From Granulimonas faecalis (GTDB taxonomy: Bacteria > Actinomycetota > Coriobacteriia > Coriobacteriales > Atopobiaceae): a stretch of 64,000 nt of DNA. The translations under genes and the position numbers were made by a program. The notes under the pieces were generated by a model. The model worked only from the letters and a program-made list of their open reading frames with translations. It had not been told where the DNA came from and did not search any database. Shown one piece after another: positions 43,727-51,815 of this stretch; position 1 is the stretch's first letter, and every line of letters starts with the position of its first letter. The stretch is taken from the NCBI RefSeq assembly GCF_022834715.1, contig NZ_BQKC01000001.1, positions 1,710,501-1,774,500 on the forward strand, read 5' to 3'.

Positions 43727-44227
43727 TCACCCGGCCGACGGTGGGAACCTCTCGGTCAGGAAGGCGTTGATCTCTGCCGGGTCGCTCAGGGAGAAGAAGT
43801 CTCTCAGCCCTTGGGGGCCGAGACCGTTGACGAAATCCATCACGCGGGCGAGGATGCCTGTCTGCGCCTCCATGTCCTTGTTGAGGATCATGAAGAGGAA
43901 CGACACCTCGACCTCGTGGGAAGGGTCGAGCATATCCCCCCACGGCACGGGCCTTGCCAGGCGCACCGGCACAAGGCGCGTCTCGCGCACGAACTCGCAC
44001 TCGGTATGGGGCGCCGCGAAGTTGGGGAGGCCCGGGTCAACAACGGAGAGGTCCATGCCCGTGGGGTAGGCGCGCTCACGCTCAAGGAGGTTGGGAAGGA
44101 AGCCCTCGGTGACGAGGCCCTTGGAGAGCAGGTCGGCGGAAACCTCCTTGAGGACGCCCTCGCGGGTACCCGAGGCAGGCAGGTAGACGGTGTCTGGGGA
44201 GAAGAGGTCGCACTGCCCTGCACTCAT
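43727..44227 (-). CDS. PTS galactitol/fructose-type IIA component
   Basis: 166 aa EIIA of the fructose/mannitol/galactitol fold with phospho-His74 in PNFAAPHTECEFV. ATG at 44227 has AGGAGG four bases upstream; the frame extends seven codons further but without a ribosome site. First gene of the operon, with T-rich phased repeats (44260-44300) upstream as candidate DeoR sites. Confidence 0.92.
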   Translation of the reverse strand: MSAGQCDLFSPDTVYLPASGTREGVLKEVSADLLSKGLVTEGFLPNLLERERAYPTGMDLSVVDPGLPNFAAPHTECEFVRETRLVPVRLARPVPWGDMLDPSHEVEVSFLFMILNKDMEAQTGILARVMDFVNGLGPQGLRDFFSLSDPAEINAFLTERFPPSAG

Positions 44228-44590
44228 AGGTCCTCCTTGCGGCGTCATGGGTCGGCTCGACGGGCGTTTGTTTTCGTTCGATTTTGTTTGTCTTTACCGA
44301 GGAGTCTAGGTTCGCCGACCTCGGCCGTCCAGTATCTGGAGTCAATGTTTATTGGGGACATTTTTCTAACACGCAATCAGATTAATAGAACAGCTCTATA
44401 TACAGGTAGTATATTATTAACATTAAATTCAGTGTTCGTTTTCGATGCCCGACGAACAAAGCGGCGCCCGTTCGCCGTCCAAAACCTACCGTCTGTCCGT
44501 TGAAGAGAGACTGGGTCGCGCAACAGGGGCGCCCGGCCCGCCCATCCGGCCGGCAATGGTAGGCGGCGCCCCAGGCCCGCACGCCAAGGC
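44228..44590. promoter_or_regulatory. Control region of the galactitol-type PTS operon
   Basis: No gene seen. Near 44260-44300 the plus strand reads TTTGTTTTCG, TTCGATTTTG and TTTGTCTTTA in successive 10-bp steps, like DeoR half-sites on one helical face. From about 44340 to 44450 the DNA is strongly A+T-rich (ATATACAGG, TATATTATTAACATTAAATT) and may hold the promoter or mark an older insertion. Confidence 0.45.
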
Positions 44591-44601
44591 CGCTCAGTAA
44601 G

Positions 44602-44713
44602 CCTCTCTCGACGCAAGGCGCCCTTGCTGTGCGGCAGGCCGTTCGATAAGGGGTCCTTGTTCCCCGAAAACCGTTCGCCAAGGGCCTCTTGCGTCGAGAG
44701 GGGCTTGGCGAAC
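44602..44713. repeat. Inverted repeat pair downstream of the DeoR gene at 44866
   Basis: The arm at 44602-44626 (CTCTCGACGCAAGG core) and the arm at 44679-44702 (TTGCGTCGAGAG core) are near-perfect inverted copies about 50 bp apart. The second arm is itself flanked by GTTCGCCAAG (44674-44683) and its complement CTTGGCGAAC (44704-44713), so two alternative folds are possible. The AAGGGCCTC core recalls the ~31-bp repeat family. Confidence 0.6.
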
Positions 44714-44830
44714 GCACAGTAAGACCCCCTTGCGGCTCGTCCCCCCCCACTGTGCGGCTTTGCTGTGCGAACGACACCGCGCAGACACCCGAAGTGCCCG
44801 ACCAGGGCGACGAAGGTTGTCGGGTTTATG

Positions 44831-44860
44831 GTGGGACAAAAGTGTCCGAGTGATGGGACA
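44831..44860 (-). repeat. Dispersed GGACACTTTTGTCC 3' element, copy 2
   Basis: GTGGGACAAAAGTGTCC then GAGTGATGGGACA on the plus strand, five bases beyond the stop codon of the minus-strand DeoR gene at 44866. Nearly identical to copy 1 at 41664. Confidence 0.75.
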
Positions 44861-44865
44861 GGGGG

Positions 44866-45675
44866 TCAGACCTCGCCGGTGAGGACCAGCCGCGCGCCCG
44901 GGGCCTGCTCCGCGAGGTCGGCCGCCACCAACCCGTCGGGGTCGCGGTCCATGACGACGGCGTCCACCCCGACCAGCGTGTCCACCAGCAGGAGGCCTGG
45001 GGCGTCCACCTTGGTGGCATCCATGAGCACCACGGTCTGCGCGGCGCACGCCATCATGGCCCGCTTGATCTGGGCCATGGGCGCGTAGTTGGTCATGAGG
45101 CCGCGACCGGGCACATAGCTCGTGGGGCACACGAACGATATCTGAGGGTGGAGCGACGCCAGGGCCTGCTCGGTCATGGGCCCGTAGGTGTAGCGGTGAC
45201 CCTTGCGGAGCTCGCCGCCCAGGAGGATGGCGTCGACGGAAGGCATGGAGCGGTCGATGAGGTCTGCCACGGTGAAGTCGCAGGTCACCACCGTAACGTC
45301 GCTGTGGCCGCCCAGGGCGCGCACGAGCTCGAGGGCCGTGGTGCCCGAGTCCACCAGCACGGAGTCGCCGTCGGCCACCATGTCGGCGGCGGCGCGGCCC
45401 ACGGCGCGCTTGGCCTCCACGTTCACGTTGACCCTGCGGTCCTGGATGGAGACCGTGAGCGCCCGGGACAGCGAGACGGCGCCGCCGTGGGTGCGGCGCA
45501 GCCGGCCGGCCGCCTCGAGCTCGTCGAGGTCGGAGCGCACGGTCACCCGCGACACGCCGAAGAGCGCGGCGAGGTCGGCCACCTGGACCGAGGCCTCGCG
45601 GTCGAGCAGCTCCATGATGGCGGCACGGCGCTCCTCTCCGAACGAACGGCCGTGCTGCGACTCCTGGTGGGCCAT
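44866..45675 (-). CDS. DeoR-family regulator near lacC-aldolase
   Basis: 269 aa. Winged helix at about 14-70 (MELLDREASVQVADLAALFG, VSRVTVRSDLDELEAAG) and DeoR sensor domain (VLVDSGTTALELVRALG, VVTCDFTVADL, AILLGGELRKGH, VVLMDATKVDA). It is divergent from lacC with a 258-bp gap containing TTGC/GCAA inverted repeats, so it probably controls lacC and the aldolase. It differs clearly from the two MLKSERQDA-type regulators. Confidence 0.9.
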   Translation of the reverse strand: MAHQESQHGRSFGEERRAAIMELLDREASVQVADLAALFGVSRVTVRSDLDELEAAGRLRRTHGGAVSLSRALTVSIQDRRVNVNVEAKRAVGRAAADMVADGDSVLVDSGTTALELVRALGGHSDVTVVTCDFTVADLIDRSMPSVDAILLGGELRKGHRYTYGPMTEQALASLHPQISFVCPTSYVPGRGLMTNYAPMAQIKRAMMACAAQTVVLMDATKVDAPGLLLVDTLVGVDAVVMDRDPDGLVAADLAEQAPGARLVLTGEV

Positions 45676-45709
45676 GGTTCTTTCCTTTGCGCAGGTTCTG
45701 TGGACGTTT

Positions 45710-45775
45710 TCCTTTCCTTGCCTTGCATTTTAGCAAGAAATCGACTTGCTTTTTGCTTCCTAAGCAAGCAGACGA
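45710..45775. promoter_or_regulatory. GCAAG/CTTGC repeats between the DeoR gene and lacC
   Basis: Repeated CTTGC and GCAAG half-sites (TTAGCAAGAAA, GACTTGCTTTTTGC, CCTAAGCAAGC) in a T-rich stretch between divergent genes. Plausible operator; no exact consensus could be fixed by eye. Confidence 0.4.
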
Positions 45776-45933
45776 CCGCACCCACCCAAGCTTTGCTGGC
45801 CCTGAAACCCCGGTGCATTTCGTTTGGTTGCGACGCGGCCCCCGCGCGCCGCCGGCTCCCCCGCCCAGGGCCGCGGTACATTCCAGCCGACAAGCACAGA
45901 GGCCGTGGCCCCCAAGGCACCGGGAGGAAGCCC

Positions 45934-46875
45934 ATGATCGTCACCGTCACACCCAACGCGTCCATCGACAAGGCCTACCGCATCGCGGCGCCCGTGGCCG
46001 TGGGCGAGGTCCAGCGCGTGACCGAGGTCATCGACGTGGCCGGCGGCAAGGGGCTCAACGCCGCCCGCGCCGTCGCCGCCTGCGGCTCGTCCGTCGTGGC
46101 CAGCGGGTTCGCCGGCGGTCACGCGGGCGCCCTGCTGCGCGACCTCCTCGACCGCGACGGCGTGCCCCACGACTTCGTGGAGGTGGCCGGCGAGACCCGC
46201 TCCTGCATCAACGCCCTCGACCCGAGCGGCACCTCCACCGAGTTCCTGGAGCCCGGCCGCCCCGTCACCGAGACGGAGTTCGAGGAGCTTCTCGTGAGGG
46301 TGCGCCGCCTCGCCCGCAAGGCGGCCGTGGTCACCGTCGACGGCTCGGTGCCGGCCGGGCTCGGCGCCAATGCCTGCGCCCGCATCGTCTCGGCCGTGAA
46401 GGCCGAGGACAGGCCCGTCATCCTCGACACCTCGGGCCTCCTCCTCGAGGAGGGCGTCCGCGCGCTGCCCACCATGGTCAAGCCCAACGCCGACGAGCTC
46501 GCCCAGCTCACGGGCCGTCCCTGCGACGACCTGTCCCAGGTGGTGGCCGCCGCCCGCGCCCTCCACGGCACCGGCATCGAGTTCGTCGTGGTGAGCCTGG
46601 GCGCCGACGGCGCCGTCATGGCCTGTCCCGAGGGCACCTTCCGCGGCATCGCGCCCAGCATCGACGTCGTGAACCCCGTCGGCTCCGGCGACACCCTCGT
46701 GGGCGCCTTCGCCGTGGCCATGGAGCGCTCCATGGGGGCGGCCCAGGCCCTCGAGTTCGCCATGGCCGCCGCCACGGCCAACTGCCTCTCCCCCGCCACC
46801 GGCAACTTCGACCCCGCCGTGGCCGAGGAGCTCCGCGGCCGGACCGTCGTCGAACGGATCGCCGACGGCGAGTGA
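45934..46875 (+). CDS. lacC: Tagatose-6-phosphate kinase (PfkB family)
   Basis: Phosphorylates tagatose-6-phosphate to tagatose-1,6-bisphosphate. 313 aa ribokinase fold. MIVTVTPNASIDKAYRI, VAGGKGLNAARAVAA and the catalytic NPVGSGDTLVGAFAVAM loop define the LacC/FruK group. GGGAGGAAG precedes the ATG. It is followed after 62 bp by a class II aldolase. FruK (1-phosphofructokinase) is the alternative reading; the lacAB and aldolase context favours LacC. Confidence 0.88.
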   Translation: MIVTVTPNASIDKAYRIAAPVAVGEVQRVTEVIDVAGGKGLNAARAVAACGSSVVASGFAGGHAGALLRDLLDRDGVPHDFVEVAGETRSCINALDPSGTSTEFLEPGRPVTETEFEELLVRVRRLARKAAVVTVDGSVPAGLGANACARIVSAVKAEDRPVILDTSGLLLEEGVRALPTMVKPNADELAQLTGRPCDDLSQVVAAARALHGTGIEFVVVSLGADGAVMACPEGTFRGIAPSIDVVNPVGSGDTLVGAFAVAMERSMGAAQALEFAMAAATANCLSPATGNFDPAVAEELRGRTVVERIADGE

Positions 46876-46937
46876 CAGAACGACGGCGGGCCACCCGCCG
46901 AGACAAGACAGACACCCTGCACCGGAAAGGAACCGCC

Positions 46938-47789
46938 ATGCTCGTCACCACCCGTGAGATGCTGCTCGACGCCCAGGAGAACCACTACGCCGTGGGCGCC
47001 TTCAACGTGGAGAGCCTCGAGTTCGTCATGGCCGTGATCAAGGCCGCCGAGGAGCAGAACTCCCCCGTGATCATGCAGACCACCCCCAGCACCGTAAAGT
47101 ACGCCGGCCTCGACTACTTCGTGGGCCTCGTCTACGCCGCCGCCGAGAACGCCGACGTGCCCGTGGCCCTGCACCTGGACCACGGCAGCGACTTCGACCT
47201 CTGCATGAACGCCATGCACGCCGGCTACACCTCCGTCATGATCGACGGCAGCCACGACACCTTCGAGGACAACATCCGCAAGACCGAGGCCGTGGCCCGC
47301 GTGGGCGCCTCCATCGGCATCCCCGTGGAGGCCGAGCTCGGCAAGGTGGGCGGCAAGGAGGACGACGGCCCCGACGCCGGCCAGGGCAACCCCTTCACCG
47401 ACCCCGACGAGGCCGAGGAGTTCGTGCGCCACACCGGCTGCACCTCCCTGGCCGTGGGCGTGGGCACGGCCCACGGCGTCTACCACGGCACGCCCCACAT
47501 CGAGCAGGACATCCTCAAGGCCATCCGCGAGCGCGTGGACGTGCCGCTGGTGCTCCACGGCACCTCCGGCGTGCCCGACGACCAGGTTGCCGAGGCCATC
47601 CGCAACGGCGTGTGCAAGGTGAACTACGCCACCGAGCTGCGCCAGGTGTACATGAAGGGCTTCATGGACTACATGGGCAAGAACCCCGACGTCTTCGACC
47701 CCAAGAAGCCGGCCGTGGACGGCATGGCCAACATCTGCGCCATCGTGAAGTCCCACATGGACAACCTCGGCTCCACCGGCCGCGCCTAA
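46938..47789 (+). CDS. Class II tagatose/fructose-bisphosphate aldolase (GatY/KbaY-like)
   Basis: Zinc aldolase cleaving tagatose-1,6-bisphosphate to dihydroxyacetone phosphate and glyceraldehyde-3-phosphate. 283 aa, close to GatY/KbaY (284-286). Zinc histidines occur in VALHLDHGSDFD, GVGTAHGVYHG and LVLHGTSGVPD; YTSVMIDGSH is the phosphate-side loop. It is coupled to lacC. Lactose pathways in lactococci use the class I LacD, so a class II enzyme here is a substitution. Sugar specificity cannot be read from sequence. Confidence 0.9.
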   Translation: MLVTTREMLLDAQENHYAVGAFNVESLEFVMAVIKAAEEQNSPVIMQTTPSTVKYAGLDYFVGLVYAAAENADVPVALHLDHGSDFDLCMNAMHAGYTSVMIDGSHDTFEDNIRKTEAVARVGASIGIPVEAELGKVGGKEDDGPDAGQGNPFTDPDEAEEFVRHTGCTSLAVGVGTAHGVYHGTPHIEQDILKAIRERVDVPLVLHGTSGVPDDQVAEAIRNGVCKVNYATELRQVYMKGFMDYMGKNPDVFDPKKPAVDGMANICAIVKSHMDNLGSTGRA

Positions 47790-47815
47790 GACGGGCGGGA
47801 AAAGTCGCCGAGAAA

Positions 47816-47851
47816 GGTGGCCCGGTCGCGACGGTTCGCGACCGGGCCACC
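47816..47851. terminator. Bidirectional hairpin between the aldolase and lipoprotein genes
   Basis: Perfect 16-bp stem (47816-47831 with 47836-47851) and a 4-base loop between convergent genes. No strong T-run. Confidence 0.75.
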
Positions 47852-47866
47852 GGTGTCTTCAGGCGC

Positions 47867-48724
47867 TCACTGCTCCAGGCGGCGCACCGACAGGCTCACG
47901 GTCTCGAGGGACTGGGAGCTGATGAGGTCGTAGACCTCGCCGTTGGTGGCCGTGGTGGGCTCCATGGTGAACTGCGTGTTGGGCGCCACGTCCTGGGAGA
48001 CCACCACGTACTGGGCGAGCGACTCCTTTACCGAGGCGTCGATGTAGGAGCCGTCGTCGCTCGCGGGCACAAGCGTGACGTAGCCGGGGCCGTAGGCGTC
48101 GGTCAGCTTGCCCGCCAGTGACTCGTAGCCGCATTCGGCCAGGTTGCGGCCCACATAATCGCGCACGAAGGCGGTGTACTCGTCGGGGGCGGGGTCGATG
48201 GGCGTCATGTTCACCGGCTGGGGGTCGGGCTCCCCCACCTTCTTGACGGCGAGCACCACCTGCTCATGGGTCTGCCAGTCGACCACGTGCTCGTATTCCC
48301 TGCCTTCCTCGTCGGTCTCGAAGACGATGTCCACCTGGGTGTTCTGCGGCAGGTTCTGGTCGAACACCACATACTCCTTGAGCTGGTCCTCGTTCTCCGG
48401 GTCGACGAAGACACCCGTCGGGTCCACATAGACGAGGCGGATGTAGGCGCCGCCCAGCGTGTCCATGCGAAAGGTGTTGAGCGCGGTGTAGCCCACGGAC
48501 GCCGCGTTCTTGCCCTTGTAGTTCTTGATGTACTGCACATGGGGGTCCGAGGAGGTCTTGGGCTCCTCCTCGGCAGGGGCCGAGGTCGCAGGCTGCCCAC
48601 CACCGGAGGCGTCGCCGCCTGCCGGGGAGCCGCCGCGCCCGCACCCTGCGATACCCAGGGCCGAGAGACACAGGGCCCCCAGGAAAGCCCGACGCCCCAC
48701 CGGTGTCTCAACGTTTCTTCTCAT
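47867..48724 (-). CDS. Lipoprotein with two PASTA-like repeats
   Basis: 285 aa. The N-terminal signal (MRRNVETPVGRRAFLGAL, a twin-Arg-like start) ends in lipobox LGIAGC, followed by a Gly/Ser/Pro linker to about residue 60. Two repeats of about 95 residues follow: YIKNYKGKNAASVGYTAL near 65 and FVRDYVGRNLAECGYESL near 180, each ending in a beta-rich segment. They resemble PASTA domains (GxNxxxxGY) and should be extracellular. The ATG overlaps the end of the MerR gene. Its partner ligand may be cell-wall peptide or glycan; function unknown. Confidence 0.75.
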   Translation of the reverse strand: MRRNVETPVGRRAFLGALCLSALGIAGCGRGGSPAGGDASGGGQPATSAPAEEEPKTSSDPHVQYIKNYKGKNAASVGYTALNTFRMDTLGGAYIRLVYVDPTGVFVDPENEDQLKEYVVFDQNLPQNTQVDIVFETDEEGREYEHVVDWQTHEQVVLAVKKVGEPDPQPVNMTPIDPAPDEYTAFVRDYVGRNLAECGYESLAGKLTDAYGPGYVTLVPASDDGSYIDASVKESLAQYVVVSQDVAPNTQFTMEPTTATNGEVYDLISSQSLETVSLSVRRLEQ

Positions 48725-49349
48725 CGCTCTCTCCAATCGTCTCTTCTCTCGTAGCGGCGGCCTCCGCCGCCTTTCGCACCGCCTCCGACGAACCCGGCCC
48801 AAGCCAGAGGTCCACAGCCAACGCCATGCCCGGCCCGTCCACGAGCCCCGGCGCGGCGAGGAGGACCGCCAACGGCGACGGCACACGGCCACCGTCGTCG
48901 CCGGAGGGCAGGTCCGGGTCCAGGGCCTCCTGCACGCGCACGTGGCGGGCCACGATGCCCTCCACCGCCCCGACATCCCCGCCCACCGCGGCGAGGAGGG
49001 CCTCGGCCTGGAGCAACCGCCCCGCGACCTCCTCGGCCTGCTCGCGCAGACGCGCCACCTGCACGGCGAGCATGTCCTCCACCGTGCGGCCGGCGGCGCG
49101 GCTGTCCTCGAACTCCGCCTTGACCTCCGGGAGGCTGAGCCCCCGACGGCGCAGCTGCCCCACGAGAAAGAGCTGCGCGAGGTCGTGCCCGTCGTAGGTG
49201 CGCCTGCCCCAGGCGGTGTCGGTGGGGTCGAGGATGGCCACGCCGCCGCGGCCCCCGTAGCAGGCCCGCTGGATGTCGCGGCGACCGAGGCCGAGCAGCC
49301 GCTCGACCTCCGAGATCCTCCATCCTCCCCGCACCGTGCCCTGGTCCAT
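48708..49349 (-). CDS. MerR-family transcriptional regulator
   Basis: 213 aa from the ATG at 49349 (MDQGTVRGGWRISEVERLLG), with GGGAGG seven bases upstream. MerR winged helix (about 9-80: ISEVERLLGLGRRDIQ, WGRRTYDGHDLAQLFL, RRRGLSLPEVKAEF), then a coiled-coil dimerisation helix (VQVARLREQAEEVAGRLLQ) and a C-terminal region of unknown role. It overlaps the lipoprotein gene by 17 bases, so the two are coupled. Confidence 0.85.
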   Translation of the reverse strand: MDQGTVRGGWRISEVERLLGLGRRDIQRACYGGRGGVAILDPTDTAWGRRTYDGHDLAQLFLVGQLRRRGLSLPEVKAEFEDSRAAGRTVEDMLAVQVARLREQAEEVAGRLLQAEALLAAVGGDVGAVEGIVARHVRVQEALDPDLPSGDDGGRVPSPLAVLLAAPGLVDGPGMALAVDLWLGPGSSEAVRKAAEAAATREETIGESDEKKR

Positions 49350-49649
49350 GCCAACGCCTCCCAGGTCCCAGCCAAGCTGTTCAATCCGTGAACAGCAAGC
49401 CGGGTCCATGGGGGTGGGGCGCCCCCTCCTTCCGTTGGAAGCCATGTCGGCCCCTTCCTTCTCGGCGGGGGCCCGGTGCCCCCTTCATTAGGGGCTGTGT
49501 AAAAACTGCGGACCGTTTTCGCAGGTAGATGCGGCTATGAGCAGGGGCTTGGGGGGCGTTGGGGGGCGCGGCTCCCCAGCCGTCGCGACGCCGCCACCGG
49601 GTTCCGGAGCGAGGAGACACGGCCGAGAGGATCCCGGTGCGCCGCCCTG

Positions 49650-49915
49650 TCCATCGCGGGCCCGCACCGGTCCGGCGGGGCGCGGCGAAGGGCCTCCGAT
49701 GCGCGACGACTCCGCGAAACATGTCGGATGCGCGGTCCGGACACCCCGAAAAGGACCCAGTGCGCGATTTCCGGCGTTTTTCGCGCATCGGGGCCCCATC
49801 GACGAGAAACCGTCACGCATCGGAGCCGCCTCACCGAGCCATCGCGCATCGGGCCCCTTTCGACGCAGGGCCATCGCGCATCGGCGCTGCCTCGCCGCAC
49901 GGGATCGGCCGGGGC
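49650..49915. repeat. Array C of the degenerate ~31-bp repeat
   Basis: Three forward units (GCGGCGAAGGGCCTCC then GATGCGCGAC; GTCGGATGCGCGG; CCAGTGCGCGATTT) meet four reverse units (TCGCGCATCGGGGCCCC, TCACGCATCGGAG, TCGCGCATCGGGCCCC, TCGCGCATCGGCG) around a centre near 49775. It lies between the MerR gene and the LexA-boxed helicase gene. Confidence 0.75.
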
Positions 49916-49955
49916 GCCAAGGCCCCGCCACGGGGCGCCCACCTCGCGGTCGTTA

Positions 49956-49984
49956 GAACACCTGTTCCGTTTTGGCGCTATGAT
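49956..49984 (+). promoter_or_regulatory. LexA (SOS) box and promoter of the Pif1-type helicase
   Basis: GAACACCTGTTC (49956-49967) fits the Gram-positive LexA/DinR consensus GAACNNNNGTTC. TATGAT at 49979-49984 is a candidate -10 just downstream, 33 bases before the ATG at 50018, so LexA would block polymerase there. Confidence 0.75.
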
Positions 49985-50017
49985 GGAACGGCCGTGCCCA
50001 GGGGAGACGGAGGAACC

Positions 50018-51418
50018 ATGGCGCCAGAGCCCGATAACACCCGCGACGAACCGGAGACGGACGCGGCCGACCCGTGCCAGCGGGCCGCCATCGAGGCCAT
50101 CGTGGCCGGCGAGAACGTCTTTCTCACCGGCGGCGCCGGCTGCGGCAAGTCATTCGTGATCCAGGAGGCCCGACGCCGCCTCAAGGAGCTCCGCCGCAAC
50201 GTCGTGGTGTGCGCCCCCACCGGCATCGCCGCCGTCAACGTCGGCGGCACCACCGTGCACCGGGCCTTCCACCTGGGCATCGGGGTCCTCGGCAGGGACA
50301 GCCGCCTCAGGGTGCGCGAGCCCGTCTCGGAGGCGGACGTCGTCGTCATCGACGAGGTCTCCATGCTGCGGTGCGACGTCTTCGACGCCGTCACGGCGAT
50401 TCTCCGCAAGGTGCGGCCCCGGCCCCAGCTCGTGGTGGTGGGCGACTTCTCGCAGCTCCCGCCCGTCACCGCCGGCAACGACCTCGACGCCCTGCGCGAC
50501 GAGTACGGCCTCCTCTGGCGCGGGCCCTTCGCCTTCCAGGGGCGCACCTGGGCCTCCTGGGACTTCCACCCCTTCGTGCTCACCCAGTGCCACCGCCAGC
50601 AGGACGCCGCCTTCCTCGACGCCCTCACCAACCTGCGCAAGGGCGACCGCGCCACGTGCCGCTGGATCTGGGAGCAGGCGCGCCACGACCCCATCCCCGG
50701 CGCGCCCTTCGTGGCCGCCACCAACCGCGTGGTGGACCGCGTGAACCAAGAGCGCCTCGCCGCCCTCACCGGCCAGGAGCACGTGTACCGCTCCGAGCGC
50801 AGCGGCGAGTTCGGGTGCGGCAACCCCGTGGACGAGACCGTGGTCCTCAAGCGCGGCGCCCGCGTGGTGTGCTGCAAGAACGACCCGCAGGACCGCTTCG
50901 TCAACGGGTCGTGCGGCGAGGTGGTGGGCTTCTCGGGATCCAAAACGGTGCGGGTGCGCCTGGACTCCGGAGCCACCGTGGCCGTGGAGCCCGTCACCTG
51001 GAGCGCCGTGGACTACGAGTACGACGAGGACGAGGGCGAGCTCCGCGAGGTGGAGCGCGGCACCTTCACCCAGATGCCCCTGCGGCTGGCCTGGGCCATG
51101 ACCATCCACAAGACCCAGGGCCTCACGCTGGACGCCATGAACCTGGACCCGGTGTGCTTTGAGAACGGCCAGCTCTACGTGGCCCTCTCACGGGTGCGGT
51201 CCGTGGGCGACCTCGCGCTCACGCAGCCGGTGGACCCCCTCTGGCTCAAGGTCGACCCCGAGGTGCGCGCCTTCCACCGGCAGGTCTGGGAGACCTCCCA
51301 GGCATGGGACCCCTCGGAGCACACGGTCAAGACCGAGTGGCGCCCCAAGGGCCGGCGCCGGGTATGCGCCCGGGTGCGTCCCAAGCCCAAGCCGCGGCGC
51401 GGGCCGTTCCCGGGCTGA
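50018..51418 (+). CDS. Pif1/RecD2-like superfamily 1 DNA helicase
   Basis: 466 aa ATPase. Walker A GGAGCGKSF near residue 45, then CAPTGIAAVNVGG, Walker B VVIDEVSML, GDFSQLPPVTAGND, and motifs TIHKTQGLTLDAMNL and LYVALSRVRS near the C-terminus, which are the Pif1/RRM3 signature set. Basic C-terminal tail (RPKGRRRVCARVRPKPKPRR). GGAGGAACC precedes the ATG. The open frame runs 150 codons further upstream but only through repeat array C. Probably helps replication or repair of structured DNA under SOS control. Confidence 0.92.
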   Translation: MAPEPDNTRDEPETDAADPCQRAAIEAIVAGENVFLTGGAGCGKSFVIQEARRRLKELRRNVVVCAPTGIAAVNVGGTTVHRAFHLGIGVLGRDSRLRVREPVSEADVVVIDEVSMLRCDVFDAVTAILRKVRPRPQLVVVGDFSQLPPVTAGNDLDALRDEYGLLWRGPFAFQGRTWASWDFHPFVLTQCHRQQDAAFLDALTNLRKGDRATCRWIWEQARHDPIPGAPFVAATNRVVDRVNQERLAALTGQEHVYRSERSGEFGCGNPVDETVVLKRGARVVCCKNDPQDRFVNGSCGEVVGFSGSKTVRVRLDSGATVAVEPVTWSAVDYEYDEDEGELREVERGTFTQMPLRLAWAMTIHKTQGLTLDAMNLDPVCFENGQLYVALSRVRSVGDLALTQPVDPLWLKVDPEVRAFHRQVWETSQAWDPSEHTVKTEWRPKGRRRVCARVRPKPKPRRGPFPG

Positions 51419-51542
51419 GCGGCGCCCCGCGGCATCATGCGTCCGACAGGGCCCGGAGCATAGGGCGGCCCCACAGTCGAGGGAGGCAACGGCGCACCCC
51501 CCCCCGGTCACCGCCCGCGCTCCGCTCGCGGCTCCGTTGCAT

Positions 51543-51581
51543 CCGGGCGCCCGCTGCCTGGCGGATGCAGCGGGCGCCCGG
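51543..51581. terminator. Hairpin downstream of the helicase gene
   Basis: Perfect 15-bp stem (51543-51557 with 51567-51581) with a 9-base loop, 125 bp after the stop. It is followed by a T-containing stretch from 51599. Confidence 0.65.
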
Positions 51582-51630
51582 GCACCGGGACCCTCGGTCG
51601 TTTGGTACTTTTTGGTGCATAAGTTGATTT

Positions 51631-51695
51631 AAACCACCAAACAGCACGCCGTTTGGTGGTTTTTGCCGTTTGAGGAGGAGAGAAACCACCAAACG
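51631..51695. repeat. AAACCACCAAAC inverted and direct repeats
   Basis: AAACCACCAAAC (51631-51642) pairs with GTTTGGTGGTTT (51651-51662) followed by TT, a possible plus-strand terminator. A third copy, AAACCACCAAACG, lies at 51683-51695. The 400-bp gap around it holds no gene. Confidence 0.6.
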
Positions 51696-51758
51696 ATTGA
51701 CGCGCGTTTGGCAGCAGCACCCCGCGGTACCGCCCGAAACCCCTCCAGAACCCGGGCA

Positions 51759-51811
51759 GTGGGACAAAAGTGCCCGACCATTGGGACAAAAGTGTCCGAG
51801 TGGTTTGTCGG
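51759..51811 (-). repeat. Dispersed GGACACTTTTGTCC 3' element, tandem copies 3a and 3b
   Basis: GTGGGACAAAAGTGCCC (51759-51775) and TGGGACAAAAGTGTCC (51782-51797) in tandem, immediately 3' of the minus-strand methyltransferase stop at 51816. Same element as at 41664 and 44831. Confidence 0.72.
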
Positions 51812-51815
51812 TCTG

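Noticed and set aside
49559-50017. N-terminal extension of the Pif1-type helicase
   Set aside because: It translates repeat array C and the LexA promoter; a good ribosome site precedes 50018.
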